Assembly: GCA_024114885.1 (NCBI GenBank)
Contig: CP099428.1
Location: forward strand, 1,426,001-1,490,000
Direction of reading: 5' to 3'
Source of the DNA: Septoria linicola
Taxonomy: Eukaryota; Ascomycota; Dothideomycetes; Mycosphaerellales; Mycosphaerellaceae
Length of the DNA: 64,000 bases
Part shown: one piece after another, positions 10,330 through 22,779 of the stretch
How the letters are laid out: the number at the start of each line of letters is the position of its first letter
Position numbering within the stretch: position 1 is the stretch's first letter
The notes under the pieces: model-generated
Databases searched by the model: none
Told to the model about the DNA's origin: nothing
The model's input: the letters and a program-made list of their open reading frames with translations, nothing else
Position numbers and translations under genes: made by a program

Positions 10330-13300
10330 CTAACTATATTACTAACGAAGCTAGTTTGTACCTAGTAGTATATAAGTTAGTAAAGATCTCTATAAGATAG
10401 TAGTATGTTTCTACTTTATTAATACCTACCTAGTTCTCTACTATTATACCTAGTATTACTAGAGTTAGAAGAGGCTACTTAGCCTTCCTACTACCTAGTA
10501 ATAGAAACTCTACTAAGAGAGAAAGATCTAAGTCTTAGTAATTTCCTAAATATAAGGAATCCCTATCCCTTAGAGCTAGTCTCTCTACTATAAGAAATTA
10601 CTCTTCTCTAGAATCCTTAGCTAGTCTAAAGTATTCTACTAATTATTTATTCTATTTACCTATTTCTATAATAGACTAAGAGGATAAGAAGAGCTAAAGG
10701 ATTCTAATCCTAGATAGAACTAACTAGAAGAGATAGTTCAAGCTATAGATAGATAAGCTAGAAGAGAAAGACTAGTTCTAGGTAATTAGCTAACTAATTA
10801 TTAGAGAGAACCTATATATAGTTTAGTAGGATACTAGTCTCTAGATATATATTACTTAGAATTAATACTTCTTAAAAAACAATATAGTATATAGGTTTAG
10901 TATTAGATATAGTATTAGTAAAAATAATAAGATAGAGCTAGAGATATAATATATTACTATACTAGTAGCTAAGATATAGGTAATTCTCTAAAACAAGTAT
11001 AATAGAGTCCTAAAATCCTATACTATAGGTCTAATTAAGTAGTTTATTATATTTAGGATATTACCTAATAAGATAATTAGAGAAGTATAGAGATACCTTA
11101 AAGGCCTAAGTAAAAGAATTACTAAGATTAATTCTTAGGAAGCTTACTACTAGAGCTAAGAGAAAAGGCTAAAATATCTTCTATAGTCTCTACCTATATT
11201 ATACTAAGTAGCTAAGGATACTATTATAACCTAACTATCCTTAGATATAGATACTATTCTCCTTCTACTTAAGTCCTAAGAGGTAAGAGATAATCTAGAT
11301 AAGATAGATATAGGTTTAGCTATATTCTATTCTAGATAGCTCTATTTAGGAAAGTCTCTACTAATATACTAGCTCTATAAGAAAGAGAAGTACTAGTTAA
11401 AAGATTATTCTAACCTCTCTACTACTAAGAAACTATTCTAGTAAAGAAATAGTACTAAAAACTAGAAGGACCTTTAGAGATTATTCCTTAGAGGAAGGGT
11501 TAGAAGATCCTTTTTACTAAGGAATACTAGATATATTAAGAAAGCTATCTATAAGTTATTATTATATAATAAGCTAAAGAAGGTTATCTAGAAAATAGGT
11601 AAGTAGCTTTAAAGGATAGAAAAGTCTAGAAAGCTTCTAAAGAAAGAATTTTTAGCCTAGGAGTCTAGTTCTAGTTCTAATTCTAGAACTTACTCTAGTT
11701 CTAGAAGTAATAATAATTCTCTATTAGAAGATAATAACTAAGATAAGTTAGCCTATTCTATAATTAAGGCTAAAAGTAAGTTATTACTCTAAGAATAGCT
11801 CTTAGATTCCTATACCTTATCCTATATAACTAACTAACTATCCTTCTTTAGATTAGTAAAGCTACTAAGAAAGAAAGTATAGATTAAGATAGGAGGAGGA
11901 TACCTCTATATAACCTACTCTAGGCTAGTATAGATAAAGAGAATCTTAAGAGGAGAAGTTCTACTTAATAGAGTACTATTTGTTTCTAATCTTAGAGTAA
12001 ATCTTATATTATAGAATTAGTTTAGTAAGTAATTTAGAGTCTAGAAGCCTAATTTCACTCTTACCTCTCTAGATAGCTAAATAGTTATAAAGACTAAGCT
12101 AGTTAGAGGTATTCTATTTATTAGTAAGATATTACCTCTCTTATAGGAAAAGTTATATTACTTACTATATAATCCTATAGAGGTTAATAATACCTATACT
12201 ATCCTATTAGAGAAGGATCTAAAATAGTAAGAGCTATAGTATAGAAGATTTATATACTTTAGAAGAGGGTTACTCTTAAACCTTTATAAAGTTACTAACC
12301 TAAAGAAAAGAATTCTAATTCCTAACTAGGAAGAGTATAAATATAAGATCTATATAATAGGTAAGATAAAGAAACACCTAGGCAAGTCTATTAAGAAAAG
12401 ACCTAAAAGATTAGCTCTTATATTAGTAGATATCTATAGACTATTACTATTATTAGTAAAAGGTTTTATATAGTAGCTTAAGATTATTAATAACTTCTTA
12501 AGAAAGAAATAGGTATTTCTACTTAAAGCTAGATTAGATATACTAACTACTCTTTAGAACTAGAGGATTAAGGTAGAAAGGTAGTTAGTAGTACTTCTTA
12601 AGTCTATAAAGGCTAATAATACTAGAAAGATTACTACTTTAATTAAATAGTAGGAGAAGGACTTTAAAATTACTCTTAAGCTAACTAAGGCCTATAATTT
12701 ACTCTAGAATAGAGTAGTTAAAAGGTCTATCTAAATATTAGAGGCCTCTATTAGAGTAATACTTAAAGAAAGTAAGATACCTATTAAGTTTTAGCTAGAA
12801 GCTCTTAAAGTATAGGTATATATAAGGAATAAGCTCCTAAATAGACCTAATATTAAGAGATTTAAGCTCTTACCTAATAAAGCTTTTAATAGGATTAAAC
12901 TAATAGTCTCCTACCTTAAAGTATAAGAATATAAAGCTATAGTATATATAGATATAAGAGTATAGCCTTAGTAGGTAAAGAGTAATAAACTAATAAATAG
13001 AGGAAAGGATACTATATTTATTAGATACTATAATAATATAGTAAAGGTATAGAAGTTCTAGAAGCTAGATATAAAAACTATTAAGTAGTATACTAATATA
13101 ATCTTCTTTAAAAATAAGCTAGGTAGAGAATTAGACTTAAATATTAAGATTAAGAATCTCTCTAGTTTAGCTCTAGAAAGAAGACCTATTAGAAAGCTAA
13201 GAACTATTAGCTAGCCTACTCTATAAGCTAGTAGGAGTACCCTAGGTACTCCTAGTCTAAGCTAGTAGAAGCCTCCTCCCTCTTAGCTATTAGTATAGGT

Positions 13301-15330
13301 TTAGGAAAGAAAGAAACTCTTTATATAACTTCTACCTCTACTAGAAGATATAGAAGAGTATAGAAAATTCTTAGACTAAGGGAAAGTTAAGAAAGAATCT
13401 AAGAATTCTACTTAAGAAACTATAGAGGTAGATTAGGAGTAGATAGCTCTAAAATAAACTCTTAGAAAAAGGAAAGTATCTTAAGAACTTAATAGATTTA
13501 ACTAGAAGCTAAAGCTAATTAGGCTTAAGCTAGATTAGAATAGTTAGCTAGATAAGAAAATGCTCCTAAAGTATTAAGCTTTCTTCTTAGCTATAAGCTC
13601 TATTAACCTAGATATCCTATAGGACTTAGAATTCTTAGAGGAAGTTAAAAAGATTATATTCTCTACTACTAAAGAAGTAGAAATATATAAATAGGAGGTT
13701 CTAATCCTAAAAAACTATATAGAAGTAGTAAGTAATTCTAAATAGGGTTATCTCTAGTAAGAAACTATTTAGAAGGAGCTAGATATACTTATAAGTAATA
13801 ATACCTAGACTATAGTAGTCCTACTAAAAGAGGCTAACTTAGTTACCTTAAGATAGGTCTTTAATATTAAAAGAAAGCTTAGTAGAGCTATTAAAAAGTT
13901 TAAGGTAAAACTAGTTATAAGAAGGTTCTTCTAAAAGTATAGAGTAGACTATATAGAAACTTTTACTCCTATAGTTAGGTAGAATACTCTAAGAGGATTT
14001 ATAGCTATAGTCTATAAGAAGGACCTAGTTCTATACTAAGTAGATATAAATAATATATTTATAGAGAGTACTCTATATAAGGATATCTATATAATCCTAC
14101 TACTAGGTATTAACCTACTAACTAGTATAGTCTTATAAGTTCTAAGGAGTCTCTATAGGCTAAAGTAAGCTATAAGAGACTAGAATTAGCTATATATATT
14201 AAAGCTAAAAGGAATAGGATTTAGATAATTAGAAATAGACCTATATTTTCTAATCTATAAGAAAAGAAAAGATCTAATAATCCTAATCTATATTAATAAT
14301 ATACTTATTACTATAGAGAGACTAGAAGATATTCTCTAGTTTAAAGACTAACTTAGTAAGGTCTTTAAGATTAAAGATCTTAGAGAGCTAGACAAGATTC
14401 TTAGAATAAGACTAATAAGAAATAGATAGTAAGGCTAGCTAAAACTTAACTAGAAACATTATATCTAAGAGAACCTAGCTAAAATAAGAATAGGCTAAGA
14501 AACTATATTACTAACTCCTTTACTAATAGATAGCTATAAAAGTCTAAAGCCTACTAGACTAAATAATAAAAGGTATAATAAATAGGAGTACTAATCTATT
14601 ATTAGAATATAGATATAGCTTATAACTATTATAAGACTAGATATTTTATTTGCTCTTAGAAAATTAAGCTCCTATATTAGTAATCTAATAGTAGGATATA
14701 TAAAGGCTCTAAAGAAGCTAACTAGATACTTAAGATTAAACCTAGATCTTAGTTTAAGATACTTAAGGAATAGTTAAAGCTATCTTACTAGATATATAGA
14801 CTCTAACTATATAATAGATAAGACTAATAGAGTCTTAATCCTTAAATATATCTTCTTCCTTTATAGTATACTAATCTCCTAGATAAGTAAGAAGTAGAAA
14901 TCTATAGCTATATCTATAATAGAAGCTAAATATATAGCTATAAGAGTATATATAAAATAGTTATAGTTCCTTAGTACTCTTTTAAAAGAGCTTAGATACC
15001 TAGAGTTAGTAGAAGAATATTCTTATTAACTAAGGATCCTTAGTAACTAGGAGACTATTACTAGAATTAGGCTAATTTAGCTAAAAGGTAATAACTAAGC
15101 TACTCTTACTCTAGTTAAGGACTTATATATTTATAATAAGTCTAAATATATTAATATCTTATATAATACTATAAGAAAGCTCTAGTAGAATAGACTTATC
15201 TCTATAGAATATATAAATATAAAAGAGATAGTAGTAGATAGTCTTACTAAGCTAAAGAATAGACTATAGTTTTAGGAGTTTATAAAGTAGCTCTACCTTA
15301 TATAAGAGATATATAAAAGATAACTCTAAG
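10330..15330 (+). pseudogene. Copia-E1 gag-pol, RIP-inactivated
   Basis: Polyprotein remnant of a Ty1/Copia element. Gag occupies about 10330-11750. The integrase core and C-terminus lie at about 12400-13200 (TRLALILVDIYRLLL, then FIRYYNNIVKVQ). Reverse transcriptase spans about 13950-14700, with ETFTPIVR, DINNIFIES, LRSLYRLKQA and LIYINNILI. RNase H follows at about 14800-15290 (SIIEAKYIAI). The catalytic YxDD has become YINN at 14295-14300, both Asp to Asn by GAT to AAT changes. Tens of in-frame TAG/TAA codons occupy Gln or Trp positions. Almost no CpG remains in this 5-kb stretch. Confidence 0.88.
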
Positions 15331-15967
15331 CCTTAGAGTTAGACTAAGAGGAGTCTAAAAGAAAGATTTTAGTTACTTAACTCCTCCTTAGTTAGACTTT
15401 ATAAAGTCCTAAATACTCTTACTAATATTAGACCTATTACTAACTATAATATTACTATATAGTACCTAGCTAAACTAGACACCTTCTAAGGCTAAGTACT
15501 AGTTAATATTAAAGACCTCCTCTATAGTAGCTATTATCTCCTCTACTAGTATATAGTTACTCTACTCCCTAGCTTAATATAAGATCTCTATAGCTAAGAA
15601 TAGTATACCCTAAAGACTATTAGGGAACTAAGAAGCTATATAGAATATAACTAAGTAGAGGACTAGGCTATAAGGAATCTAGGAAGCTATTAGAATTAGC
15701 TATAAGAAAGGATAGAGGTAACTTACTAGATAGTCTATATTCTAAATAATCTACTCCTATATAAGAGAGAAGGAAGATCTTATAGAAGGTATTTCTTTTA
15801 TCTTTTTATAGGAGATAGTAGTATAGAAAGTTTATTAGATTAATAGTTAATACTATCTAGTTATTAGTCTAAAAAGTAAGTACTTAATAACTAATTAAGA
15901 TTAGGACTAGTATTTAAGTACTATAGATAATCTATTAAAAGATCTAACTATATAGTATAAGTAGGAG
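15331..15967 (+). other. Copia-E1 3' untranslated region
   Basis: About 640 bp between the end of pol and the 3' LTR. I see no coding signal. The same sequence occurs in E2 and E3. The E1 insertion site lies within this region of E2. Confidence 0.6.
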
Positions 15968-16244
15968 TATTAAGAATATATCCTAGATAGTTAGTCTAGA
16001 TATAGACTTCTAAGTATAGTTCTAGATACCTTAGGCATCTACCTAAGGCTTAGTAAGAGGTATATCTTACTTCTCTTTCTTCTCTTCCTAGATAATAAAC
16101 TTAATTAACTTTATATTTAGTTCCTAGCATATTACTACTATACTATATATATAAGTTAGTTTAAGATTAATCCTCTATTCTTCTTTACTACGCTATACCC
16201 TCCTTAATATTATATAGTATATAATACGCTCTCTACTTTTAATA
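15968..16244 (+). repeat. 3' LTR of Copia-E1
   Basis: 277 bp, differing from the 5' LTR only by transitions such as AGGTATC/AGGCATC and CCTAGTAT/CCTAGCAT. The CA forms are survivors of RIP. Confidence 0.9.
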
Positions 16245-16249
16245 GGAAG
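16245..16249. repeat. TSD GGAAG of Copia-E1 (right copy)
   Basis: Matches GGAAG at 9943-9947. Joining the E2 sequence across it restores the order seen intact in E1 near 15540-15600. Confidence 0.9.
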
Positions 16250-16484
16250 TAGAGTAACTATATACTAGTAGAGGAGATAATAGCTACTATAGAGGAGGTC
16301 TTTAATATTAACTAGTACTTAGCCTTAGAAGGTATCTAGTTTAGCTAGGTACTATATAGTAATATTATAGTTAGTAATAGGTCTAATATTAGTAAGAGTA
16401 TTTAGAACTTTATAAAGTTTAACTAAGGAGGAGTTAAGTAACTAAAATCTTTCTTTTAGACTCCTCTTAGTTTAACTCTAAGGC

Positions 16485-19400
16485 TTAGAGTTATCTTTTA
16501 TATATCTCTTATATAAGGTAGAGCTACCTTATAAACTTCTAAAACTATAGTCTATTCTTTAGCTTAGTAAGACTATCTACTACTATCTCTTTTATATTTA
16601 TATATTTAATAGAGATAAGTCTATTCTACTAGAGCTTTCTTATAGTATTATATAAGATATTAATATATTTAGACTTATTATATATATATAAGTCCTTAAC
16701 TAGAGTAAGAGTAGCTTAGTTATTACTTTTTAGCTAAATTAGCCTAATTCTAGTAATAGTTTCCTAGTTACTAAAGATCCTTAGTTAGTAAGAATATTCT
16801 TCTACTAACTCTAGGTATCTAAGCTCTCTTAAAAGAGTACTAAGGAACTATAACTATTTTATATATACTTCTATAGCTATATATTTAGCTTCTATTATAG
16901 ATATAGCTATAGATTTCTATTTCTTACTTATCTAGGAGATTAGTATACTATAAAAGAAGAAGATATATTTAAGGATTAAGACTCTATTAGTCTTATCTAT
17001 TATATAGTTAGAGTCTATATATCTAGTAAGATAGCCTTAACTATTTCTTAAGTATCTTAGACTAAGGTCTAGGTTTAATCTTAGGTATCTAGTTAGCTTC
17101 TTTAGAGCCTTTATATATCCTACTATTAGATTACTAATATAGGAGCTTAATCTTCTAAGAGTAAATAAAATATCTAGTCTTATAATAGTTATAAGCTATA
17201 TCTATATTCTAATAATAGATTAGTACTCTTATTTATTATACCTTTTATTATTTAGTCTAGTAGGCTTTAGACTTTTATAGCTATCTATTAGTAAAAGAGT
17301 TAGTAATATAGTCTCTTAACCTATTCCTATCTTAGCTAGGTTCTCTTAGATATAGTACTTCTAGTTAAGTTTTAGCTAGCTTTACTATCTATTTCTTATT
17401 AGTCTTATTCTAAGAATCTTATCTAGTTCTCTAAGATCTTTAATCTTAAAGACCTTACTAAGTTAGTCTTTAAACTAGAGAACATCTTCTAGTCTCTCTA
17501 TAGTAATAGATATATTATTAATATAGATTAGGATTATTAGGTCTTTCCTTTTCTTATAGATTAGAAGATATAGGTCTATTTCTAATTATCTAAATCCTAT
17601 TCCTTTTAGCTTTAATATATATAGCTAATTCTAGTCTCTTATAGCTTACTTTAGCCTATAAAGACTTCTTAGAACTTATAAGACTATACTAGTTAGTAGG
17701 TTAATACCTAGTAGTAGGATTATATAGATATTCTTATATAGGGTACTCTCTATAAATATATTATTTATATCTACTTAGTATAGAACTAGGTTCTTCTTAT
17801 AGACTATAGCTATAAATCCTCTTAGAGTATCCTACCTAACTATAGAGGTAAAAGTTTCTATATAGTCTATTTTATACTTTTAGAAGAACTCTCTTATAAC
17901 TAGTCTTGTTTTAAACTTTTTAATAGTACTACTAAATTTTCTCTTAATATTAAAGACCTATCTTAAGGTAATTAAGTTAGCCTCTTTTAGTAGGACTACT
18001 ATAGTCTAGGTATTATTACTTATAAGTATATCTAGCTCCTTCTAAATAGCTTCTTACTAGAGATAACCCTACTTAGGATTACTTACTACTTCTTTATAGT
18101 TCTTTAGGATTAGAATCTTCTATTTATATATTCCTACTTCTTTAGTAGTAGAGAATATAATCTCTTTAACTTCCTCTAAGAATTCTAAGTCTTATAGGAT
18201 ATCTAGGTTAATAGAGCTTATAGCTAAGAAAAAAGCCTAATACTCTAAAAGTATTTCTTTATCTAGCTAACTATTCTAATCTAGCTTAAGCCTAATTAGC
18301 TTTAGCTTTTAGTTAAATCTATTAAGTTCTTAGGATACTTTTCTCTTTCTAAGAGTTTATTTTAGAGCTATCTACTTATAATCTATCTCTATAGTTTCTT
18401 AGATAGAATTCTTAGATTCTTTCTTAACTTTCTTTTAGTCTAGGAATTTTCTATACTCTTCTATATCTTCTAGTAGAGGTAGAAGTTATATAAAAAGTTT
18501 CTTTTCTTTCTAAACCTATACTAATAGCTAAGAGAGAGAAAGCTTCTACTAGCCTAGACTAGAAGTACCTAAAGTACTTCTACTAGCTTATAGAGTAGGC
18601 TAGCTAATAGTTCTTAGCCTTCTAATAGGTCTTCTTTCTAGAGCTAAACTAGAGAGATTCTTAATCTTAATATTTAAGTCTAATTCTCTACCTAGCTTAT
18701 CTTTAAAGAAGATTATATTAGTATACTACTTAATAGCCTTTATATCTAGCTCCTAGAACTTCTATACCTTTACTATATTATTATAGTATCTAATAAATAT
18801 AGTATTCTTTCCTCTATTTATTAGTTTATTACTCCTTACCTACTAAAGCTATACTTTTATATCTATATATACTATAGCTCTATATCTCTATACTTTAAGG
18901 TAGAAGACTATTAGTTTAATCCTATTAAAAGCTTTATTAGATAAGAGCTTAAATCTCTTAATATTAGATCTATTTAGGAGCTTATTCTTTATATATACTT
19001 ATACTTTAAGAGCTTCTAGCTAAAACTTAATAGGTATCTTACTTTCTTTAAGTATTACTCTAATAGAGGCCTCTAATATTTAGATAGACCTCTTAACTAC
19101 TCTATTCTAGAGTAAATTATAGGCCTTAGTTAGCTTAAAGGTAATTCTAAAGTCCTTCTTCTACTATTTAATTAAAGTAGTAATCTCTCTAGTATTATTA
19201 GCTCTTATAGACTTAAGGAGTACTACTAACTATCTTTCTACCTTAATCCTCTAGTTCTAAAGAGTAGTTAGTATATCTAATCTAGCTTTAAGTAGAAATA
19301 CCTATTTCTTTCTTAAGAAATTATTAATAATCTTAAGCTACTATATAAAACCTTTTACTAATAATAGTAATAGTCTATAAATATTTACTAATATAAGAGC

Positions 19401-21485
19401 TAATCTTTTAGGTCTTCTCTTAATAGACTTACCTAGGTATTTCTTTATCTTACCTATTATATAGATTTTATACTTATACTCTTCCTAGTTAGGAATTAGA
19501 ATTCTCTCTTTTAGGTTAGTAACTTTATAAAGGTTTAAGAGTAACTCTCTTCTAAAGTATATAAATCTTCTATACTATAGCTCCTACTATTTTAGATCCT
19601 TCTCTAATAGAGTAGTATAGGTATTATTAACCTCTATAGGATTATATAGTAAGTAATATAACTTTTCCTATAAGAGAGGTAATATCTTACTAATAAATAG
19701 AATATCTCTAACTAGCTTAGTCTTTATAACTATTTAGCTATCTAGGGAGGTAAGAGTAAAATTAGGCTTCTAGACTCTAAATTGCTTACTAAACTAATTC
19801 TATAATATAAGATTTACTCTAAGATTAGGAATAAATAATACTTTATTAAGTAGAACTTCTCCTCCTAAGATTCTCTTTATCTATACTAGCCTAGAGTAGG
19901 TTATATAGAGGTATCCTCCTCCTACCTTAATCTATACTTTCTTCCTTAGTAGCTTTACTAATCTAAAGAAGGATAGTTAGTTAGTTATATAGAATAAGGT
20001 ATAGGAATCTAAGAGCTATTCTTAGAGTAATAACTTGCTTTTAGCCTTAATTATAGAATAGGCTAACTTATCTTAGTTATTATCTTCTAATAAGGAATTA
20101 TTATTACTTCTAGAACTAGAGTAAGTTCTAGAATTAGAACTAGAACTAGACTCCTAGGCTAAAAATCCTTTCTTTAGAAGCTTTTTAGACTTTTCTATTC
20201 TCTAAAGCTACTTACTTATTCTTTAGATAACCTTCTTTAGCTTATTATATAATAATAACTTATAAATAGCTTTCTTAATATATCTAGTATTTCTTAGTAA
20301 AAAGAATCTTCTAACCTTCTCTCTAAAGAATAATCTCTAAAGGTCCTTCTAGTTTTTAGTACTATTTCTCTACTAGGATAGTTTCTTAGTAGTAGAGAGG
20401 TTAGAACAATCCTTTAACTAGTACTTCTCTTTCTTATAAAGCTAGTATATTAGTAGAGACTTTCCTTAGTAAGGCTATCTAGAATAGAATATAGCTAAAC
20501 CTATATCTATCTTATCTAGATTATCTCTTACCTCTTAGGACTTAAGTAGAAGGAGAATAGTATCTATATCTAAGAATAGTTAGGTTATAATAGTATCCTT
20601 AGCTACTTAGTATAATATAGGTAGGGACTATAGAAGATGTTTTAGCCTTTTCTTTTAGCTCTAATAGTAAGCTTCCTAAGGATTAATCTTAGTAATCCTC
20701 TTATCTAGGCCTCTAAGGTATCTCTATACTTCCCTAATTATCTTATTAGGTAATATCCTAAATATAATAAACTACTTAATTAGACCTATAGTATAGGACT
20801 TTAGGACTCTATTATACTTATTCTAGAGAATTATCTATATCTTAGCTACTAGTATAGTAATATACTATATCTCTAGCTCTATCTTATTATCTTTACTAAA
20901 GCTATATCTAATACTAAACCTATATACTATATTATCTTTTAAGAAGTATTAATTCTAAGTAATATATATCTAAAGACTAGTATCCTACTAAACTATATAT
21001 AGGTTCCCTCTAATAATTAGTTAGCTAATTACCTAGAACTAGTCCTTTCCTTCTAGCTTATCTATCTATAGCTTAAACTATCTCTTCTAGTTAGTTCTAT
21101 CTAGAATTAGAATCCTTTAGCTCTTCTTATCCTCTTAGTCTATTATAGAAATAGGTAAATAGAATAAATAATTAGTAGAATACTTTAGACTAGCTAAGGA
21201 TTCTAGAGAAGAGTAATTTCTTATAGTAGAGAGACTAGCTCTAAAGAATAGAGATTTCTCGTATTTAGGAAATTACTAAGACTTAGATCTTTCTCTCTTA
21301 GTAGAGTTTCTATTACTAGGTAGTAGGAAGGCTAAGTAGCCTCTTCTAACTCTAGTAATACTAGGTATAATAGTAGAGAACTAGGTAGATATTAATAAAG
21401 TAGAAACATACTACTATCTTATAGAGATCTTTACTAACTTATATACTACTAGGTACAAACTAGCTTCGTTAGTAATATAGTTAGA
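16485..21485 (-). pseudogene. Copia-E2 gag-pol, RIP-inactivated
   Basis: Same polyprotein as in E1, on the minus strand; E1 coordinate x corresponds to 31814 minus x. Reverse transcriptase again carries Asn-Asn in place of the Asp pair, at 17519-17514. The sequence differs from E1 at scattered transitions only, as far as I compared. Confidence 0.85.
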
Positions 21486-21589
21486 GAAACTTCTAAGCTC
21501 TAAATATTTTCTATAAACTATAAGGGATATAAGTAACCTATACTAATATAGGTTACTCCTATTTAGTATATAAACCTAGGCTTATAACC

Positions 21590-21866
21590 TATTAAAAGTA
21601 GAGGGCGTATTATATACTATATAATATTAAGGAGAGTATAGCGTAGTAAAGAAGAATAGAGGATTAATCTTAAACTAACTTATATATATAGTATAGTAGT
21701 AATATACTAGGAACTAAATATAAAGTTAATTAAGTTAGTTATCTAAGAAGAGAAGAAAGAGAAGCAAGATATACCTCTTACTAAGCCTTAGGTAGATACC
21801 TTAGGTATCTAGAACTATACTTAAATATCTATATCTAGACTAACTATCTAGGATATATTCTTAACA
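21590..21866 (-). repeat. 5' LTR of Copia-E2
   Basis: 277 bp. The primer-binding sequence (complement of CTTATAACC at 21581-21589) abuts its inner end. The outer end reads CTTAACA, followed by the TSD AGCGT. Confidence 0.9.
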
Positions 21867-21963
21867 AGCGTTATTATTACTTAATAGAGCTTTAGATACT
21901 TTATATAAGAGATAGGAACGGTAATATAGTTACTATTATACGCGTTATAAAGTAAGACGGCTT
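21867..21963 (+). mobile_element. Copia-A, short segment between E2 and the hAT element
   Basis: This 97-bp piece continues the Copia-A frame (ELQILYIRDRNGNIVTIIRV). It ends with GACGGCTT (21956-21963), the 8-bp target site duplicated by the hAT insertion. Joined to 30221 onward the frame reads through as QDGLLYL. Confidence 0.8.
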
Positions 21964-21980
21964 TAGACGTCGGAATAGGT
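21964..21980 (+). repeat. Left TIR of the hAT element
   Basis: TAGACGTCGGAATAGGT, identical to the first 17 bases read inward from 30212 on the other strand. The first base was probably C before RIP. Confidence 0.9.
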
Positions 21981-22495
21981 TAGTATAGGTAGGGTTAGGT
22001 CTAAACCTATATTCTTAGTAATCGATATAGGTTAGAGGGGTAACTCGCTAAAGCTTAATAGGTAGTACCTATAACTAGAAAATATAGATTAGAGCGTATA
22101 CCTACGTAGATACCTATAGGAGTATAGATATAGGTATACTAAAATCTACGTACTATAAGTATCTAAGTACGTAAAAAGGACGATAGGCGCCGACTATATA
22201 TACCGACTATAGAGATAAGAGAAAACGAAGGTTTTATAGTATAAAAGTAGAAAGTAATCTTATATCGTTCGCTATAGTTATAATATAATTTAATACCGCG
22301 CTTCTACTACGTAGCTAGGTATCTCGAAGTAGCCTAAACGCTATTCCTTACGCCGAATATAATACGTAGTACTATACTACTTTAAATAACTCTTATTATC
22401 TATAACGCCCTATATACGAAGTATTCTCTAAACGAGCTATATATCTTTCTACTAGATCGTAACTCGCTTTATATAGATAGCGTAGAGGTTAGTAC

Positions 22496-22545
22496 CTATA
22501 TAAGTTAGTATAAGCTACTAAATAGTAATATAGAAGGATATATAC
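22496..22545 (-). other. Intron 2 of H3-like gene a
   Basis: 50 nt with donor GTATAT (GTATGT before RIP is plausible), branch sequence TACTAAC and acceptor TATAG. Removing it joins LTKVFK to TNLYAI in phase. Confidence 0.75.
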
Positions 22546-22728
22546 TTTTAAAAACCTTCGTTAAATAGAGCTCTACTACCTCTTATAACGCTTCTAGTAT
22601 ACTAGCCTAAAAGCGTAGATCCTACTTAAAGCCGTACGCGACCTCTCTTACTAGTCGCTAGAAGGGAAGCTTACTAATAAGTAGATCCCTAGTCCTCTAA
22701 AATATCCGAATCTTCTATAGGGCTAATA

Positions 22729-22779
22729 CTATAGTAGATTAGCGTACTAACTACGTTTGCCGACTATATTTTAACTTAC
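22729..22779 (-). other. Intron 1 of H3-like gene a, containing the 13-bp motif
   Basis: 51 nt with donor GTAAGT, branch GCTAAT and acceptor TATAG. The two 13-bp motif units at 22747-22766 lie inside it. Removing it joins YKLG to the ALxKIR block in phase. Confidence 0.7.

Larger units (their letters stand above)
9948..16244 (+). mobile_element. Copia-E1, complete element nested in Copia-E2
   Basis: Ty1/Copia element of 6,297 bp with 277-bp LTRs at 9948-10224 and 15968-16244, flanked by the target duplication GGAAG. A primer-binding site follows the 5' LTR, and the purine tract GTAGGAG (15961-15967) precedes the 3' LTR. The order gag, integrase, reverse transcriptase, RNase H in the internal region is that of Copia. 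E1 lies in opposite orientation inside E2, so it is the younger of the two. LTR differences are C/T or G/A, as expected from uneven RIP. Confidence 0.93.
9268..21866 (-). mobile_element. Copia-E2, complete element on the minus strand, split by Copia-E1
   Basis: LTRs of 277 bp lie at 9268-9544 (3' LTR) and 21590-21866 (5' LTR), both reading on the minus strand. The internal part is split at 9947/16250 by Copia-E1, whose target duplication GGAAG is seen at 9943-9947 and 16245-16249. Without E1 the element is 6,297 bp, exactly the length of E1 and E3. The gag-pol remnant runs about 21485 to 16485 on the minus strand. The terminal TG of the 5' LTR survives, read as CA at 21865-21866. It was inserted into the protease/pre-integrase part of Copia-A. 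Confidence 0.92.

Noticed and set aside
9948..16244. Dating Copia-E insertion from LTR divergence
   Set aside because: The LTR differences I saw are RIP-type transitions, so a neutral clock does not apply.
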